DNA from: Alcaligenaceae bacterium
GTDB lineage: Bacteria; Pseudomonadota; Gammaproteobacteria; Burkholderiales; Burkholderiaceae_B
Assembly (NCBI GenBank): GCA_013416395.1
Contig: JACCEP010000007.1
Span: forward strand, 62,001 to 126,000
Reading direction: 5' to 3'
DNA: 64,000 bases
Below, one piece after another: positions 44,560-52,780 of this stretch (positions within the stretch are counted from its first letter, which is position 1; every line of letters starts with the position of its first letter). A model generated the notes under the pieces. That model was not told where the DNA came from. It saw only the letters and a program-made list of their open reading frames with translations, and searched no databases. Both the position numbers and the translations under genes were made by a program.

Positions 44560-44590
44560 ACATATACGAATGGAATGATGATTTGGATGC
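44560..44590 (-). promoter_or_regulatory. ECF-type promoter of the fasciclin gene
   Basis: On the minus strand GCATCCAAATC, nine bases, TTCGTATATGT, ending 41 bases before the start; the same blocks and spacing as at 30429-30459. Likely recognised by the SigK-like factor encoded 2 kb downstream. Confidence 0.7.
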
Positions 44591-44728
44591 AGGGGCCAGG
44601 ATGTTTTTTTGATTGGTTGATTGGGGCGAATGCAGATTTGGTAAGGTCACAGAGTAAGCTGGAAGGATAAAAATTTTCGCCAATTACAGCTATGATTACG
44701 TCATCTGCATATCTACAGTCAGGACTAC

Positions 44729-45451
44729 GTGGTGCTACAGATTATTGAAATCCTTGGTCCCAGTGAGCAAGGCAATGCTCGTCCCTACAAATGCCGTGGT
44801 GAGGATGGCCACATTTATTTTGTTAAGGGCCGCCAAACTACGCGGGCATGCCTCTGGCATGAATGGATTTGTGCTCACCTGGCTCAACGCCTTGGACTTC
44901 ATATCCCACCATTCAAAATTGTCGACGTCTGCCAAGAACTGTTAGACGAATCGCCGAAGGATTGGCGTGACTTGGGTGTAGGGCCTGCATTTGGCTCTCA
45001 GCTTCATCCAAACGCCTCATGGATGGAGATCAGTACTTTAGACCAAGTACCCGAAAAGACCCAGCGCGATGTTATCGTTTTTGACTGGTGGATACGCAAC
45101 GGTGATCGTTTGAAGGGCAACCCAAATCTTTTATGGAATGCTGAAAACAAGCAGTTGGTTGTTATCGACCACAACCTAGCTTTTGACAGCGATTTTTCCG
45201 CTACCATCTTTTTGAAACACCACGTTTTTGCATCCCAATGGAAGACGGTTAGCACTGACTTGGTCATGTCTGCCGAATACTCACAGCGTCTAAGTGACGC
45301 CTTGCTAGGTATAGAGGCTGATTGTAATGACATACCTATTGAGTGGTATTGGGTAAACGCCGAGATGGACGTCCCGGCCAATTTCAATGTCACTCGGGTT
45401 ATAAACACTCTAGCTCGCTGTAAAACACCAGAACTATGGAGAACTGTATGA
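44729..45451 (+). CDS. HipA-like kinase domain protein
   Basis: 240 residues, far shorter than HipA (440). A glycine-poor N-lobe with a possible ATP lysine (HIYFVKGR, Lys 33), then VFDWWIRNGDRLKGNPNLLW, matching the HipA/PI3K-like catalytic loop (Asp 126, Asn 131), and VVIDHNLAF, the metal-binding Asp 147. So a functional phosphotransferase is plausible. It resembles the short HipA-like family often paired with DUF3037, whose gene overlaps its stop here (ATGA). GTG start with AGGA just upstream. The target is unknown; toxin or defence roles are inference. Confidence 0.8.
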   Translation: MVLQIIEILGPSEQGNARPYKCRGEDGHIYFVKGRQTTRACLWHEWICAHLAQRLGLHIPPFKIVDVCQELLDESPKDWRDLGVGPAFGSQLHPNASWMEISTLDQVPEKTQRDVIVFDWWIRNGDRLKGNPNLLWNAENKQLVVIDHNLAFDSDFSATIFLKHHVFASQWKTVSTDLVMSAEYSQRLSDALLGIEADCNDIPIEWYWVNAEMDVPANFNVTRVINTLARCKTPELWRTV

Positions 45452-46275
45452 AACCGATCGCATGCCGGTACGCCATCGTCCAGTTTGTTCCTTATGTTGA
45501 AACAGGCGAATTTGCCAATGTTGGCGTCGTGCTGACCTGCCCAAAGACCGGTTACTTCAGCTTCAAACTTCAAACCCGCCGATATAGTCGCATTACTGGT
45601 TTTTTTGACGAGCTGCGAAAGGACACCTATTTAACTGCCATCAGAGCTATTCAGGCAGAATTGCAACGCCTTCAATGCCTGGTTGTAGCCATGCCTGACA
45701 ACACAAGGCGAACAGAAAATATACGTAATTTATTCACGGCGCTCACCCATCCGCGAGAGGCAATAATACGTTTCGGTACCGCCCGCCCTATTCTCACCTT
45801 AGATCCGCCACGCCAATTAGAAGAGTTATTTGATCATTATGTTGAACACAGTTTCGTTACACAAGAATACATAGAACAGACCATGACGAAGCGCATCCAG
45901 AAACTGCTGGACGGAATACTATTGCCCGCACCTTTCAAAAGCGAACGCATTGGTGATGATCAAATGCACGCACAGTTCCCTCTGGTCCAAAGGGTGGGTG
46001 GTCGACTAACAAAAGTTATTAAACCCTTCAATTTGACCCAAAATGAACCCAACGCGATTTATGCGCATGGGGATATTTGGCTTCAAAAAATCAGGCGCCT
46101 GCGGAAACGTCAACTACTCCCTCAAGATGTATTGTTTGCTATTGCTTCCCCGCCTGTGGCCGAAACCACGCGGTTTAACGCATACCAAGAAATTTGCACC
46201 GAACTGCAACAAGAAAACGTGATGATAATTGACGAGCGTAAAGACGCAGGAATTCTGGCTTTCGCCAGAGATTGA
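45448..46275 (+). CDS. DUF3037 protein, partner of the HipA-like kinase
   Basis: 275 residues. The N-terminal half is DUF3037: CRYAIVQFVPYVETGEFANVGVVLTCPKTGYFSFKL, then the RYSRITGFFDELRKDTYLTAIRAIQAEL helix. The C-terminal half (about 140-275) is less conserved, with basic segments (KRIQKLL, KIRRLRKRQLL). No signal peptide or membrane helix. Translation is probably coupled to the kinase by the 4-base overlap, suggesting fixed stoichiometry. Function of DUF3037 is unknown; it could be the kinase's substrate or antidote. Confidence 0.82.
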   Translation: MKPIACRYAIVQFVPYVETGEFANVGVVLTCPKTGYFSFKLQTRRYSRITGFFDELRKDTYLTAIRAIQAELQRLQCLVVAMPDNTRRTENIRNLFTALTHPREAIIRFGTARPILTLDPPRQLEELFDHYVEHSFVTQEYIEQTMTKRIQKLLDGILLPAPFKSERIGDDQMHAQFPLVQRVGGRLTKVIKPFNLTQNEPNAIYAHGDIWLQKIRRLRKRQLLPQDVLFAIASPPVAETTRFNAYQEICTELQQENVMIIDERKDAGILAFARD

Positions 46276-46408
46276 TCCGGTGTGAGCCTACGGGACGCTT
46301 CCCATCCGGCTACAGATACCGGGGCATGTCAACGGTCTAAAGCCAGCGGACACCGAGGACGCATTTACGCTGGAACCCATAAAGAACTTCACCAATTAGC
46401 CCCCTACC

Positions 46409-47128
46409 TCACTCACCCACAGGCGGATCGAACAAATTCTTCTGGATTTGTACTAAATGGGCGATTAGGGCTGCTCGCGCTGATTCTGCATCGCGATCTT
46501 CAAGCGCGGCTACGATAACGCGGTGCTGACGCTCATACTCGGTGCGACGTTGCGGTGTAAGTGAGTTGCGCTTTAGCCTGCCCCAGTCACCTTGCTGGCG
46601 AACTCGATTGCTGAGCGCCAGCACTTGCAGGAAGAAATGGTTGTGAGTGGCGTGTGCAAGCGCCTTGTGTAACTCGCCGTCCCAATGTTCAAAGTCTTCA
46701 ACGGTTTGGGCGTGCTCCCCCTTTACCAGGCATTCGTGCATGCGTGCAAAGTCGCTGCGCGTGGCATGGCGCACAATCAACGCCGGCATGAGCGGCTCAA
46801 TTAACAAGCGTGCTTCCATGAGTTCGGCCGGGCTGGTTTGGTCAAGCAAAATACCATCGCTATCCGATCCTGTAGATAACGCATTGGCAGGACGGGCAGC
46901 AAATGTGCCGCTTCCGACCGCTTGCGTGATCCAGCCCTCATCCCGTAAAGCCGCCAAGACGCGTCGCACAGAGCCTCTGGATGTACTGAACCGCTCACTT
47001 AGCTCGCGCTCAGCGGGTAACTTTACGCCGACCGGGATCCGACCAGAACGAATTTCTTCGTAGAGGTAAGTGGACAACGCTTGGGCCCCGGCGCTGCGCA
47101 AGCCAATTGCGAATACATCAGATGTCAT
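46409..47128 (-). CDS. GntR-family regulator, FadR/FCD type
   Basis: About 239 residues. Winged helix at about 15-75 (LYEEIRSGRIPVGVKLPAERELSERFSTSRGSVRRVLAALRDEGWITQAVGSGTFAA) and an FCD domain (ELMEARLLIEPLMPALIVRHATRSDFARMHECL, EHWDGELHKALAHATHNHFF, YERQHRVIVAALEDRDAESARAALIAHLVQIQ) with its metal-binding histidines. The ATG at 47128 or 47137 may be used. It is divergent from a fumarylacetoacetate-hydrolase-family gene and a Bug gene, and palindromic sites lie between. Confidence 0.91.
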   Translation of the reverse strand: MTSDVFAIGLRSAGAQALSTYLYEEIRSGRIPVGVKLPAERELSERFSTSRGSVRRVLAALRDEGWITQAVGSGTFAARPANALSTGSDSDGILLDQTSPAELMEARLLIEPLMPALIVRHATRSDFARMHECLVKGEHAQTVEDFEHWDGELHKALAHATHNHFFLQVLALSNRVRQQGDWGRLKRNSLTPQRRTEYERQHRVIVAALEDRDAESARAALIAHLVQIQKNLFDPPVGE

Positions 47129-47175
47129 GGTCTGCAAATTCAGAACAGAATGAATAAGGGCGCAAGAATATCATG

Positions 47176-47184
47176 TTTGTACCA
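47176..47184. promoter_or_regulatory. Putative GntR operator half, regulator side
   Basis: TTTGTACCA, the exact complement of TGGTACAAA at 47309-47317. Close to the GntR start, consistent with autoregulation. Confidence 0.5.
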
Positions 47185-47297
47185 ATTGGTTAATAAAGCC
47201 AACATACACACCGCCCTCTTTTTCATTGATAAAAATAGAGATTGCACTGTATTTATTAGAACCATATACTTCCGCATCCATACCAGTTCAGCGAAAA

Positions 47298-47317
47298 TGG
47301 TACATAACTGGTACAAA
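47298..47317. promoter_or_regulatory. Putative GntR operator, FAH side
   Basis: TGGTACA occurs twice, 11 bases apart (47298 and 47309), i.e. on one face of the helix; the second continues to TGGTACAAA. Forty-three bases before the FAH-family start. Confidence 0.55.
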
Positions 47318-47359
47318 TTGGCCTCAAGGTCGCTATTGCCACAGCATTTAAGGAAGTCT

Positions 47360-48232
47360 ATGCGCATTGCAACTTACATGAAAGATCAACAATGTTATGT
47401 CGGCGTTGTCAGTGAAGACGGTTTAACGGTACAAACGCTGGACGTCGCCCCAGAAACTGCCGAGCAAGGCGTACTCGGCCTGATCGAAGCCTATGGTGAT
47501 CAAGCCCGTATAGCCAAACTTGCTCACGCTACAGCAGTACCATTAAGTTCGGTACAGCTACTTGCACCCATCCCACGGCCTCGACGCAACATTTTCTGTG
47601 TCGGGCGTAACTATCATGCGCATGCCAAAGAGCTTTCTGGGTCGGTATTCAAGGCCAACAATACAGATGCTGCTGCCTGGCCTATCGTTTTCACCAAAGT
47701 GCCCGAAACCGTTATCGCCCATGGCGACGATGTCATTCTTCCTACTGGCGTCACCGAACAAGTTGATTACGAGGCAGAGCTAGCTATTGTGATTGGCAAA
47801 GGCGGCAAGAACATCAGCAAAGCAGATGCAATGAGCCACGTTTGGGGGTACACCATTGTCAACGATGTAACTGCACGCGATGTGCAAATGAGGCATCAGC
47901 AATGGGACCTGGGCAAATCATTCGACACGTTTTGTCCAATGGGGCCTTGGCTAATCACGGCCGACTCGTTTAATGCCACTGATACACGTGTGCGCTGCTG
48001 GGTCAACGACGAACTTCGACAAGAAGGCCAGACACGTGATCTGATTTTTGACTTACCTACACTTATCGAGACCTGCTCGCGGGGGATCTCTCTTTACCCC
48101 GGTGACATCATTGCGACCGGGACACCTGCTGGTGTAGGAATGGGCTTTACCCCGCCTCGTTACTTGAAATCTGGCGACCGCGTTCGTATCCAGATCGACG
48201 GCATCGGCACACTTGAAAACGCCTTTCGATAG
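47360..48232 (+). CDS. Fumarylacetoacetate hydrolase family protein
   Basis: 290-residue C-C or C-O bond hydrolase/decarboxylase fold. Seen: IFCVGRNYHAHAKEL, PIVFTKVPETVIAHGDDVILP, the metal-binding VDYEAELAIVIGKGGK, VNDVTARDVQ, KSFDTFCPMGPW, and GDIIATGTPAGVGMGF. The carboxylate triad of the Mg site (Glu in YEAELA, Asp later) is there. Relatives hydrolyse acylpyruvates, 2-hydroxyhepta-diene-dioates or ureidoglycolate-type acids. I chose ATG 47360 after AAGGAAG; the long upstream frame overlaps the operator region. Followed by a Bug gene, it forms a small catabolic unit under the divergent GntR. Confidence 0.92.
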   Translation: MRIATYMKDQQCYVGVVSEDGLTVQTLDVAPETAEQGVLGLIEAYGDQARIAKLAHATAVPLSSVQLLAPIPRPRRNIFCVGRNYHAHAKELSGSVFKANNTDAAAWPIVFTKVPETVIAHGDDVILPTGVTEQVDYEAELAIVIGKGGKNISKADAMSHVWGYTIVNDVTARDVQMRHQQWDLGKSFDTFCPMGPWLITADSFNATDTRVRCWVNDELRQEGQTRDLIFDLPTLIETCSRGISLYPGDIIATGTPAGVGMGFTPPRYLKSGDRVRIQIDGIGTLENAFR

Positions 48233-48299
48233 GCGCTGCACGTAGCAACATATAAGAAAAAGCCCACTATCGGCTTATTACTAAATGAAGGAGACATGG

Positions 48300-49268
48300 A
48301 TGAAAGCAATTACAGTAAAAATGTTCACGGTCGGCCTGACCATGCTGGCTTCCAGCATGGCTTGGGCCCAGTACCCAGAACATCCCATCAAAATGATTGT
48401 GCCCTTCCCGCCTGGAGGTGTGACGGATACGGTGGCACGGCCCATCGCTGACGCACTCGGCAGAGAGTTGGGGCAGACTGTGGTCGTCGAGAACAAGGGT
48501 GGCGCGGGTGGGGCCATTGGTACAGGTGAGGCAGCGCGCGCCAAACCGGACGGTTACACAATACTGATGATGCTTTCGTCCATTTCGATTTTGCCTGAGG
48601 CCGACAAAATACTCGGGCGCAAGCCGGCATACAGCACAACAGACTTTAAGCCCATTGCGCGTATCACCGCAGACCCGACCGTCTTGGTCGTCCCAGCCAA
48701 CTCACCATGGAAAACGATAGATGAGTTTGTCGCGGCCGCCCGTGAGGCGCCGGGCAAACTGGACTACGGCAGTTCGGGTATCTACGGCTCCATGCACGTG
48801 CCCATGGCCATGCTGGAGAAGAACGCAAACATTAAAATGACACATATCCCCTACACGGGAGCAGGGCCTGCGGTTGTGGCCTTGCTAAGCGGTCAGGTCG
48901 ATGCGATCTCCACAGGGCCTTCCAGCATTCTGCAACATATCAAATCTGGTACGGTACGCCCCTTGGCGCATTGGGGCGACAAGCCGGTAGCCGCGTTGCC
49001 CGATACGCCCAGCTTGTCCCAGAAGGGATACGACGTGAAATTCGTGCAATGGTCAGGCATTTTCGTACCCAAAGATGTACCAGCTGAAGTGATCGCGCGT
49101 TTGCGTGCCGCCGCCAAAGCCGTGGCGAACGACCCAGCCGTGCAGGCAACAGTCCTGGCAGCAGGCAGCCCCATCGACTACCTGGATGCTGATGAGTTTC
49201 AGACTTACTGGGACGCGGACGATGCCCTATTAAGAAAAGCGGTACAGGATATCGGGAAAGTAGAATAA
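48300..49268 (+). CDS. Bug/TctC-type tripartite tricarboxylate receptor
   Basis: 322-residue periplasmic binding protein: signal peptide of about 23 residues (LTMLASSMAWA), then QYPEHPIKMIVPFPPGGVTDTVARPIADALGRELGQTVVVENKGGAGGAIGT, YGSSGIYGSMHVPMAML and LLSGQVDAISTGPSSILQHIKSG. AAGGAG lies six bases before ATG 48300, favoured over ATG 48285. Co-directional with the FAH gene 67 bp upstream; probably delivers that enzyme's substrate or precursor. Confidence 0.93.
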   Translation: MKAITVKMFTVGLTMLASSMAWAQYPEHPIKMIVPFPPGGVTDTVARPIADALGRELGQTVVVENKGGAGGAIGTGEAARAKPDGYTILMMLSSISILPEADKILGRKPAYSTTDFKPIARITADPTVLVVPANSPWKTIDEFVAAAREAPGKLDYGSSGIYGSMHVPMAMLEKNANIKMTHIPYTGAGPAVVALLSGQVDAISTGPSSILQHIKSGTVRPLAHWGDKPVAALPDTPSLSQKGYDVKFVQWSGIFVPKDVPAEVIARLRAAAKAVANDPAVQATVLAAGSPIDYLDADEFQTYWDADDALLRKAVQDIGKVE

Positions 49269-49281
49269 CGCTTGAGACGAT

Positions 49282-49311
49282 ACAGCTGCGGTCAGCATGA
49301 CTTGCAGCTGT
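49282..49311 (+). terminator. Hairpin after the third bug gene
   Basis: ACAGCTGC (49282-49289) and GCAGCTGT (49304-49311), perfect 8-bp arms, 14-base loop, starting 13 bases past the stop. No T-run. Confidence 0.4.
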
Positions 49312-49471
49312 TCAGCCAGGCCTTCCCCTCGGCATGCTGCTAGCTCGGCGCACAAGCCAAGCGAGCCTCAACCATCCCAGCAAAAGCGTGTGTGAGTGAG
49401 CAGAGACAAAAATGCTACATTTAAGGCATCAAGCCCTTGCCATCCGTCTTCCACAAGCAGATTAGGTCAGC

Positions 49472-50461
49472 ATGCGTTATTGGTGGGTCAATCAAAACCA
49501 AACATACCGCCATGAAGTGCCGGGCGGGTATCTCTGGTCGCCCAAACGCAAGGCAAACCAAGCTCAAAACCCATTCTATGACTTCATGCGTGAAGTTACG
49601 CCTGGGGATATCATTTTTTCCTTCAGCAACACTCATATCCGTGCAATCGGGATTGCGGCTTCACATGCCTACGAATCTCCTAAACCCTTAGAGTTTGGCC
49701 AGGCGGGTGCCTACTGGAATAACATCGGTTGGCGTATCGACGTCAAGTTCCATGAGTTACGGCTAACGACCAGGCCCGCCGATCATATGACCGTGTTGGC
49801 ACCCCTACTGCCTACAAAATACGCTCCTTTGCGCCCAAATGGCGCTGGTCTACAAAGCGTTTACCTGACGCGCCTTCCTGAAACCTTTGCAGCAGCACTT
49901 ATCGATTTACTGGGTGCTGAAGCACATAGTTTAGCGAAGGGATACTACCTTGCGGACGAGCAACCGGCGTACTCTGCATCAGGCGTTGGGCTTGTAGAAT
50001 GGGAAGAACATGAACTGAATCAAGTACAGACGGATACGTCATTAGAAGACACTGAGCGGCAAGCCATTGTTCTCTCGCGACGCGGGCAGGGCTTATTCAA
50101 AAAGCGCGTGATGAGACTGGAGCACGCATGCCGAATTACTGGAGTAAATCGCCAAGAGCATCTGCGAGCCAGCCATTGCAAACCTTGGCGTGATGCGAAT
50201 AACGAAGAACGGCTGGATGGTGAAAACGGTTTGCTTTTGACGCCCAGCATGGATCATTTATTTGATCGTGGGTTTATTGGATTTGATGACAATGGTCGAA
50301 CCATTATTTCGCCTGTTGCCCATCAAGAATCATTGAGGCGCATGGGCCTGGATCCGCAGCATCCACCTAATGTTGGTTCGTTTTCCAGTGGGCAACGCAA
50401 ATACCTAGAGTTTCATCGAGAGAACGTACTGTTGATGTCTAAGTATCTAGAGCATGGTTAA
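49472..50461 (+). CDS. PUA/EVE-like domain fused to HNH nuclease
   Basis: 329 residues. The N-terminal ~140 (MRYWWVNQNQTYRHEVPGGYLWSP, FYDFMREVTPGDIIFSFSNTHIRAIGIA) looks like an EVE/PUA-type fold, the class that reads modified bases. The C-terminal HNH_2 nuclease is clear: CRITGV (Cys 220), LRASHCKPW (His 235), ENGLLLTPSMDHLFDRGFIGFD (Asn 252, Asp 261/His 262), with GLDPQHPPNVGSF near the end. This architecture fits modification-dependent (type IV-like) restriction enzymes. It is solitary, with no methylase next to it, as expected for type IV. Start ATG 49472; the ribosome-binding site is poor. Confidence 0.85.
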   Translation: MRYWWVNQNQTYRHEVPGGYLWSPKRKANQAQNPFYDFMREVTPGDIIFSFSNTHIRAIGIAASHAYESPKPLEFGQAGAYWNNIGWRIDVKFHELRLTTRPADHMTVLAPLLPTKYAPLRPNGAGLQSVYLTRLPETFAAALIDLLGAEAHSLAKGYYLADEQPAYSASGVGLVEWEEHELNQVQTDTSLEDTERQAIVLSRRGQGLFKKRVMRLEHACRITGVNRQEHLRASHCKPWRDANNEERLDGENGLLLTPSMDHLFDRGFIGFDDNGRTIISPVAHQESLRRMGLDPQHPPNVGSFSSGQRKYLEFHRENVLLMSKYLEHG

Positions 50462-50537
50462 TCCCACAGTCTCAGTCTTGATGTATCTTCGTAGGACACG
50501 CTCCTGTTCATGTCCGAATGCCATCACAGTGGCCGAG

Positions 50538-51884
50538 TCACGTTAAAACAAAATCAACCAACAACTTAACATTCAGCACAACGATCACCGCCGTAACAAC
50601 CCAAGCCAAAACAGCCACACTGCGGCTCAGTACAAACGAGCCCATCAGTTTGCGATCTGACACAAACCGCACCAGAGGGATCACTGCAAACGGCAGTTGC
50701 ATAGATAGAACAACTTGGCTAAGCACCAGCAGCTTTGCGGTGCCATTTGCGCCATACAAGCTTGTGACGAACACCACTGGGATCACAGCCAGGCTGCGCG
50801 TGAGCAGCCGGCGCATCCAGCTGGGGATGCGCAGGTTCAGAAACCCTTCCATCACAATCTGCCCCGCCAAAGTCCCCGTCACCGACGACGTTAACCCCGA
50901 GGCTAGCAGTGCTATCGCGAAAAGCAACGAGGCCACGCCAGCGCCCAGCAATGGCGAGAGCAGGCTGTAGGCCTGTTCGATGTCTTCCACATCTGTGCGC
51001 CCCGCCTTATGGAATACCGCAGCTGCCATGATAAGAATCGCTGCATTGACAAAGAGGGCCAGGGTTAACGCGACAGCGCTGTCGGTCAGCGCCCAGCGCA
51101 ATGCTGTGCGGCGCCCATCCGGTGTACGCGGATAGCCCCGCGTTTGCACGATGGCCGAGTGCAAATACAGGTTATGGGGCATTACGGTGGCACCGATAAT
51201 GCCGATCGCCAGGTATAGCGCCGAGGGATCAGTCACGATCTGGGCACGTGGGATGAAGCCACCTAGTACCTCGCCTATCACCGGTTGTGCCAACACTATC
51301 TGTACGCCAAAGCACACGAAAATAATCAACAACATGGCCATGACAAAGGCTTCAAGCCAGCGGAACCCGCGCCCCATCAATAACAGTATGAGCATGACAT
51401 CCAGCGCCGTCAGTATTGCCCCTATGGTCAGCGGAATGGAAAACAGCAGGTTTAACGCAATGGCGGTGCCAATCACCTCGGCCAGGTCACAGGCAATGAT
51501 GGCGACTTCACTGAGTATCCAGAGAACAAAGCTTACAGGGCGGCTATAGCGCTCCCGACAGGCCTGGGCGAGATCGAGGCCGGCGCCGATTCCCAGACGC
51601 ACGGCCAAAGCCTGCAGCAGGATTGCCATCAGATTTGAAATTAGAATGACCGAAAGCAGCAGGTAACCAAAATGCGAGCCGCCGGCCAAGTCCGTGGCCC
51701 AGTTGCCCGGGTCCATATACCCTACCGACACCATATAGCCTGGCCCGGCAAACGCGAGCAGACGCCGCAGCCAGGAACCCGTCATCGGCACCGAGATGCT
51801 GGCATTCACACGGTTTAGGCTCGGCCTGCCGAGCAAAACCGCGTCGGGCAATTCCGATTCGGCGTTGGTATCTGGTTTTTGCAT
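50538..51884 (-). CDS. mntH: Nramp-family divalent metal transporter (MntH-like)
   Basis: 448 residues, ~11 membrane helices. The metal-binding [12 protein letters not shown] lies in helix 1 (about residues 57-68) and the helix-6 motif [15 protein letters not shown] near 237; both are complete. Proton-coupled uptake of Mn(II), possibly Fe(II). Solitary gene; an imperfect inverted repeat immediately upstream is a candidate operator for a manganese or iron regulator. The ATG has only a weak purine-rich ribosome-binding site. Confidence 0.93.
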   Translation of the reverse strand: MQKPDTNAESELPDAVLLGRPSLNRVNASISVPMTGSWLRRLLAFAGPGYMVSVGYMDPGNWATDLAGGSHFGYLLLSVILISNLMAILLQALAVRLGIGAGLDLAQACRERYSRPVSFVLWILSEVAIIACDLAEVIGTAIALNLLFSIPLTIGAILTALDVMLILLLMGRGFRWLEAFVMAMLLIIFVCFGVQIVLAQPVIGEVLGGFIPRAQIVTDPSALYLAIGIIGATVMPHNLYLHSAIVQTRGYPRTPDGRRTALRWALTDSAVALTLALFVNAAILIMAAAVFHKAGRTDVEDIEQAYSLLSPLLGAGVASLLFAIALLASGLTSSVTGTLAGQIVMEGFLNLRIPSWMRRLLTRSLAVIPVVFVTSLYGANGTAKLLVLSQVVLSMQLPFAVIPLVRFVSDRKLMGSFVLSRSVAVLAWVVTAVIVVLNVKLLVDFVLT

Positions 51885-52194
51885 TCTTTTTCGACGGAGC
51901 GAATTACGTACTAAAAATATAGTACTCGCTCTGTTTCCGGTCTGTGCAATAAACAGATTTTTACGCTAAGAAAACGCGTGGTGCCGTCTCGTAGCGCGAC
52001 GCCGTGTAACAGATGATGCCCATCTGCAGGTTTAGAATATTGGTGCAGATTGATGGCGTTCTTTCTGACGATAGTTGGGTACAAAAAGACCGCGATGAAC
52101 CTGATCAAAACGCATTGCGCCGCGTGATCTTACCGTCGGCCCAGTAAATGGTCGGCCTTCTGCGCCAGGTTGATCTGATATCACCCGAACCAAC
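51885..52194. other. 310-bp intergenic region upstream of the Nramp gene
   Basis: Contains the inverted repeat at 51897-51931 close to mntH. The rest, to the convergent-side end of the AhpD-like gene at 52195, shows no recognisable gene or repeat. Confidence 0.5.
51897..51931. promoter_or_regulatory. Imperfect inverted repeat before mntH
   Basis: GAGCGA-ATTAC-GTACT, eight AT bases, AGTAC-TCGCTC: arms pair except for a 5-base insertion on the left. Thirteen bases upstream of the mntH start, so it overlaps the leader or promoter. Regulator unknown. Confidence 0.5.
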
Positions 52195-52674
52195 TCACTT
52201 CAGCCCCGCCTTATCCAGCCCAAACGCAGCGTCCATAGAGCCCGGTTCATTTGTAAAGGAAATCGCCAGGCGATTCCAGCCATTGATGGCTACGATACGA
52301 AACGTAATTTCGCTTAGTTCCTGCTCCGACAGCTCCTTGCGGACGGCATTGAATATTGCATCGGGAACGCCGTGTGGAGGTAGATTGGTGACGACTTCCG
52401 TCCATTCAAGAACAGCGCGCTCGCGTGGCGAAAAAAGGGCAGACTCACGCCATACAGCAATATGATGAAGACGTAGTTCGCGTTCGCCGTTGATTTTTGC
52501 CTCTTTTACATGCATATCCAAGCAAAATGTGCAGCCATTTAACTGCGAAGCACGGATATCAATCAGGCTACCCATTTCTTTATTTATTTCGTTAGCAGCG
52601 AGCGTCTGGCTGAACTCTTGAAACTTCTTGGCGAGGGTGGGCGCTAGTTTGTAATAATTTAACCGTTGTGTCAT
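52195..52674 (-). CDS. AhpD-like/carboxymuconolactone decarboxylase family protein
   Basis: 159 residues of the alkylhydroperoxidase-D-like fold. The active site CTFCLDMHVKEA gives the C-x-x-C-x-x-x-H pattern used to reduce peroxides; LIDIRASQLNG precedes it. Downstream SPRERAVLEWTEVVTNLPPHGVPDAIFNAVRKELSEQELSEITFRIVAINGWNRLAISF is typical of the YnjA-like subgroup. ATG 52674 is preferred over TTG 52689. Role: likely peroxide or thiol defence. Confidence 0.9.
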   Translation of the reverse strand: MTQRLNYYKLAPTLAKKFQEFSQTLAANEINKEMGSLIDIRASQLNGCTFCLDMHVKEAKINGERELRLHHIAVWRESALFSPRERAVLEWTEVVTNLPPHGVPDAIFNAVRKELSEQELSEITFRIVAINGWNRLAISFTNEPGSMDAAFGLDKAGLK

Positions 52675-52780
52675 TTGAGTTTCTCTCAAAAATATAGGAA
52701 TCGCCAGTATCGACGGCGACTATGTCGACGAGCTTTAACATCACCTGCAGCAAGGCGACGATAGCCCGCCGTAACGCCAC

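Noticed and set aside
46282-46518. 78-codon plus-strand ORF
   Set aside because: Overlaps the GntR gene end; no ribosome-binding site or family features.
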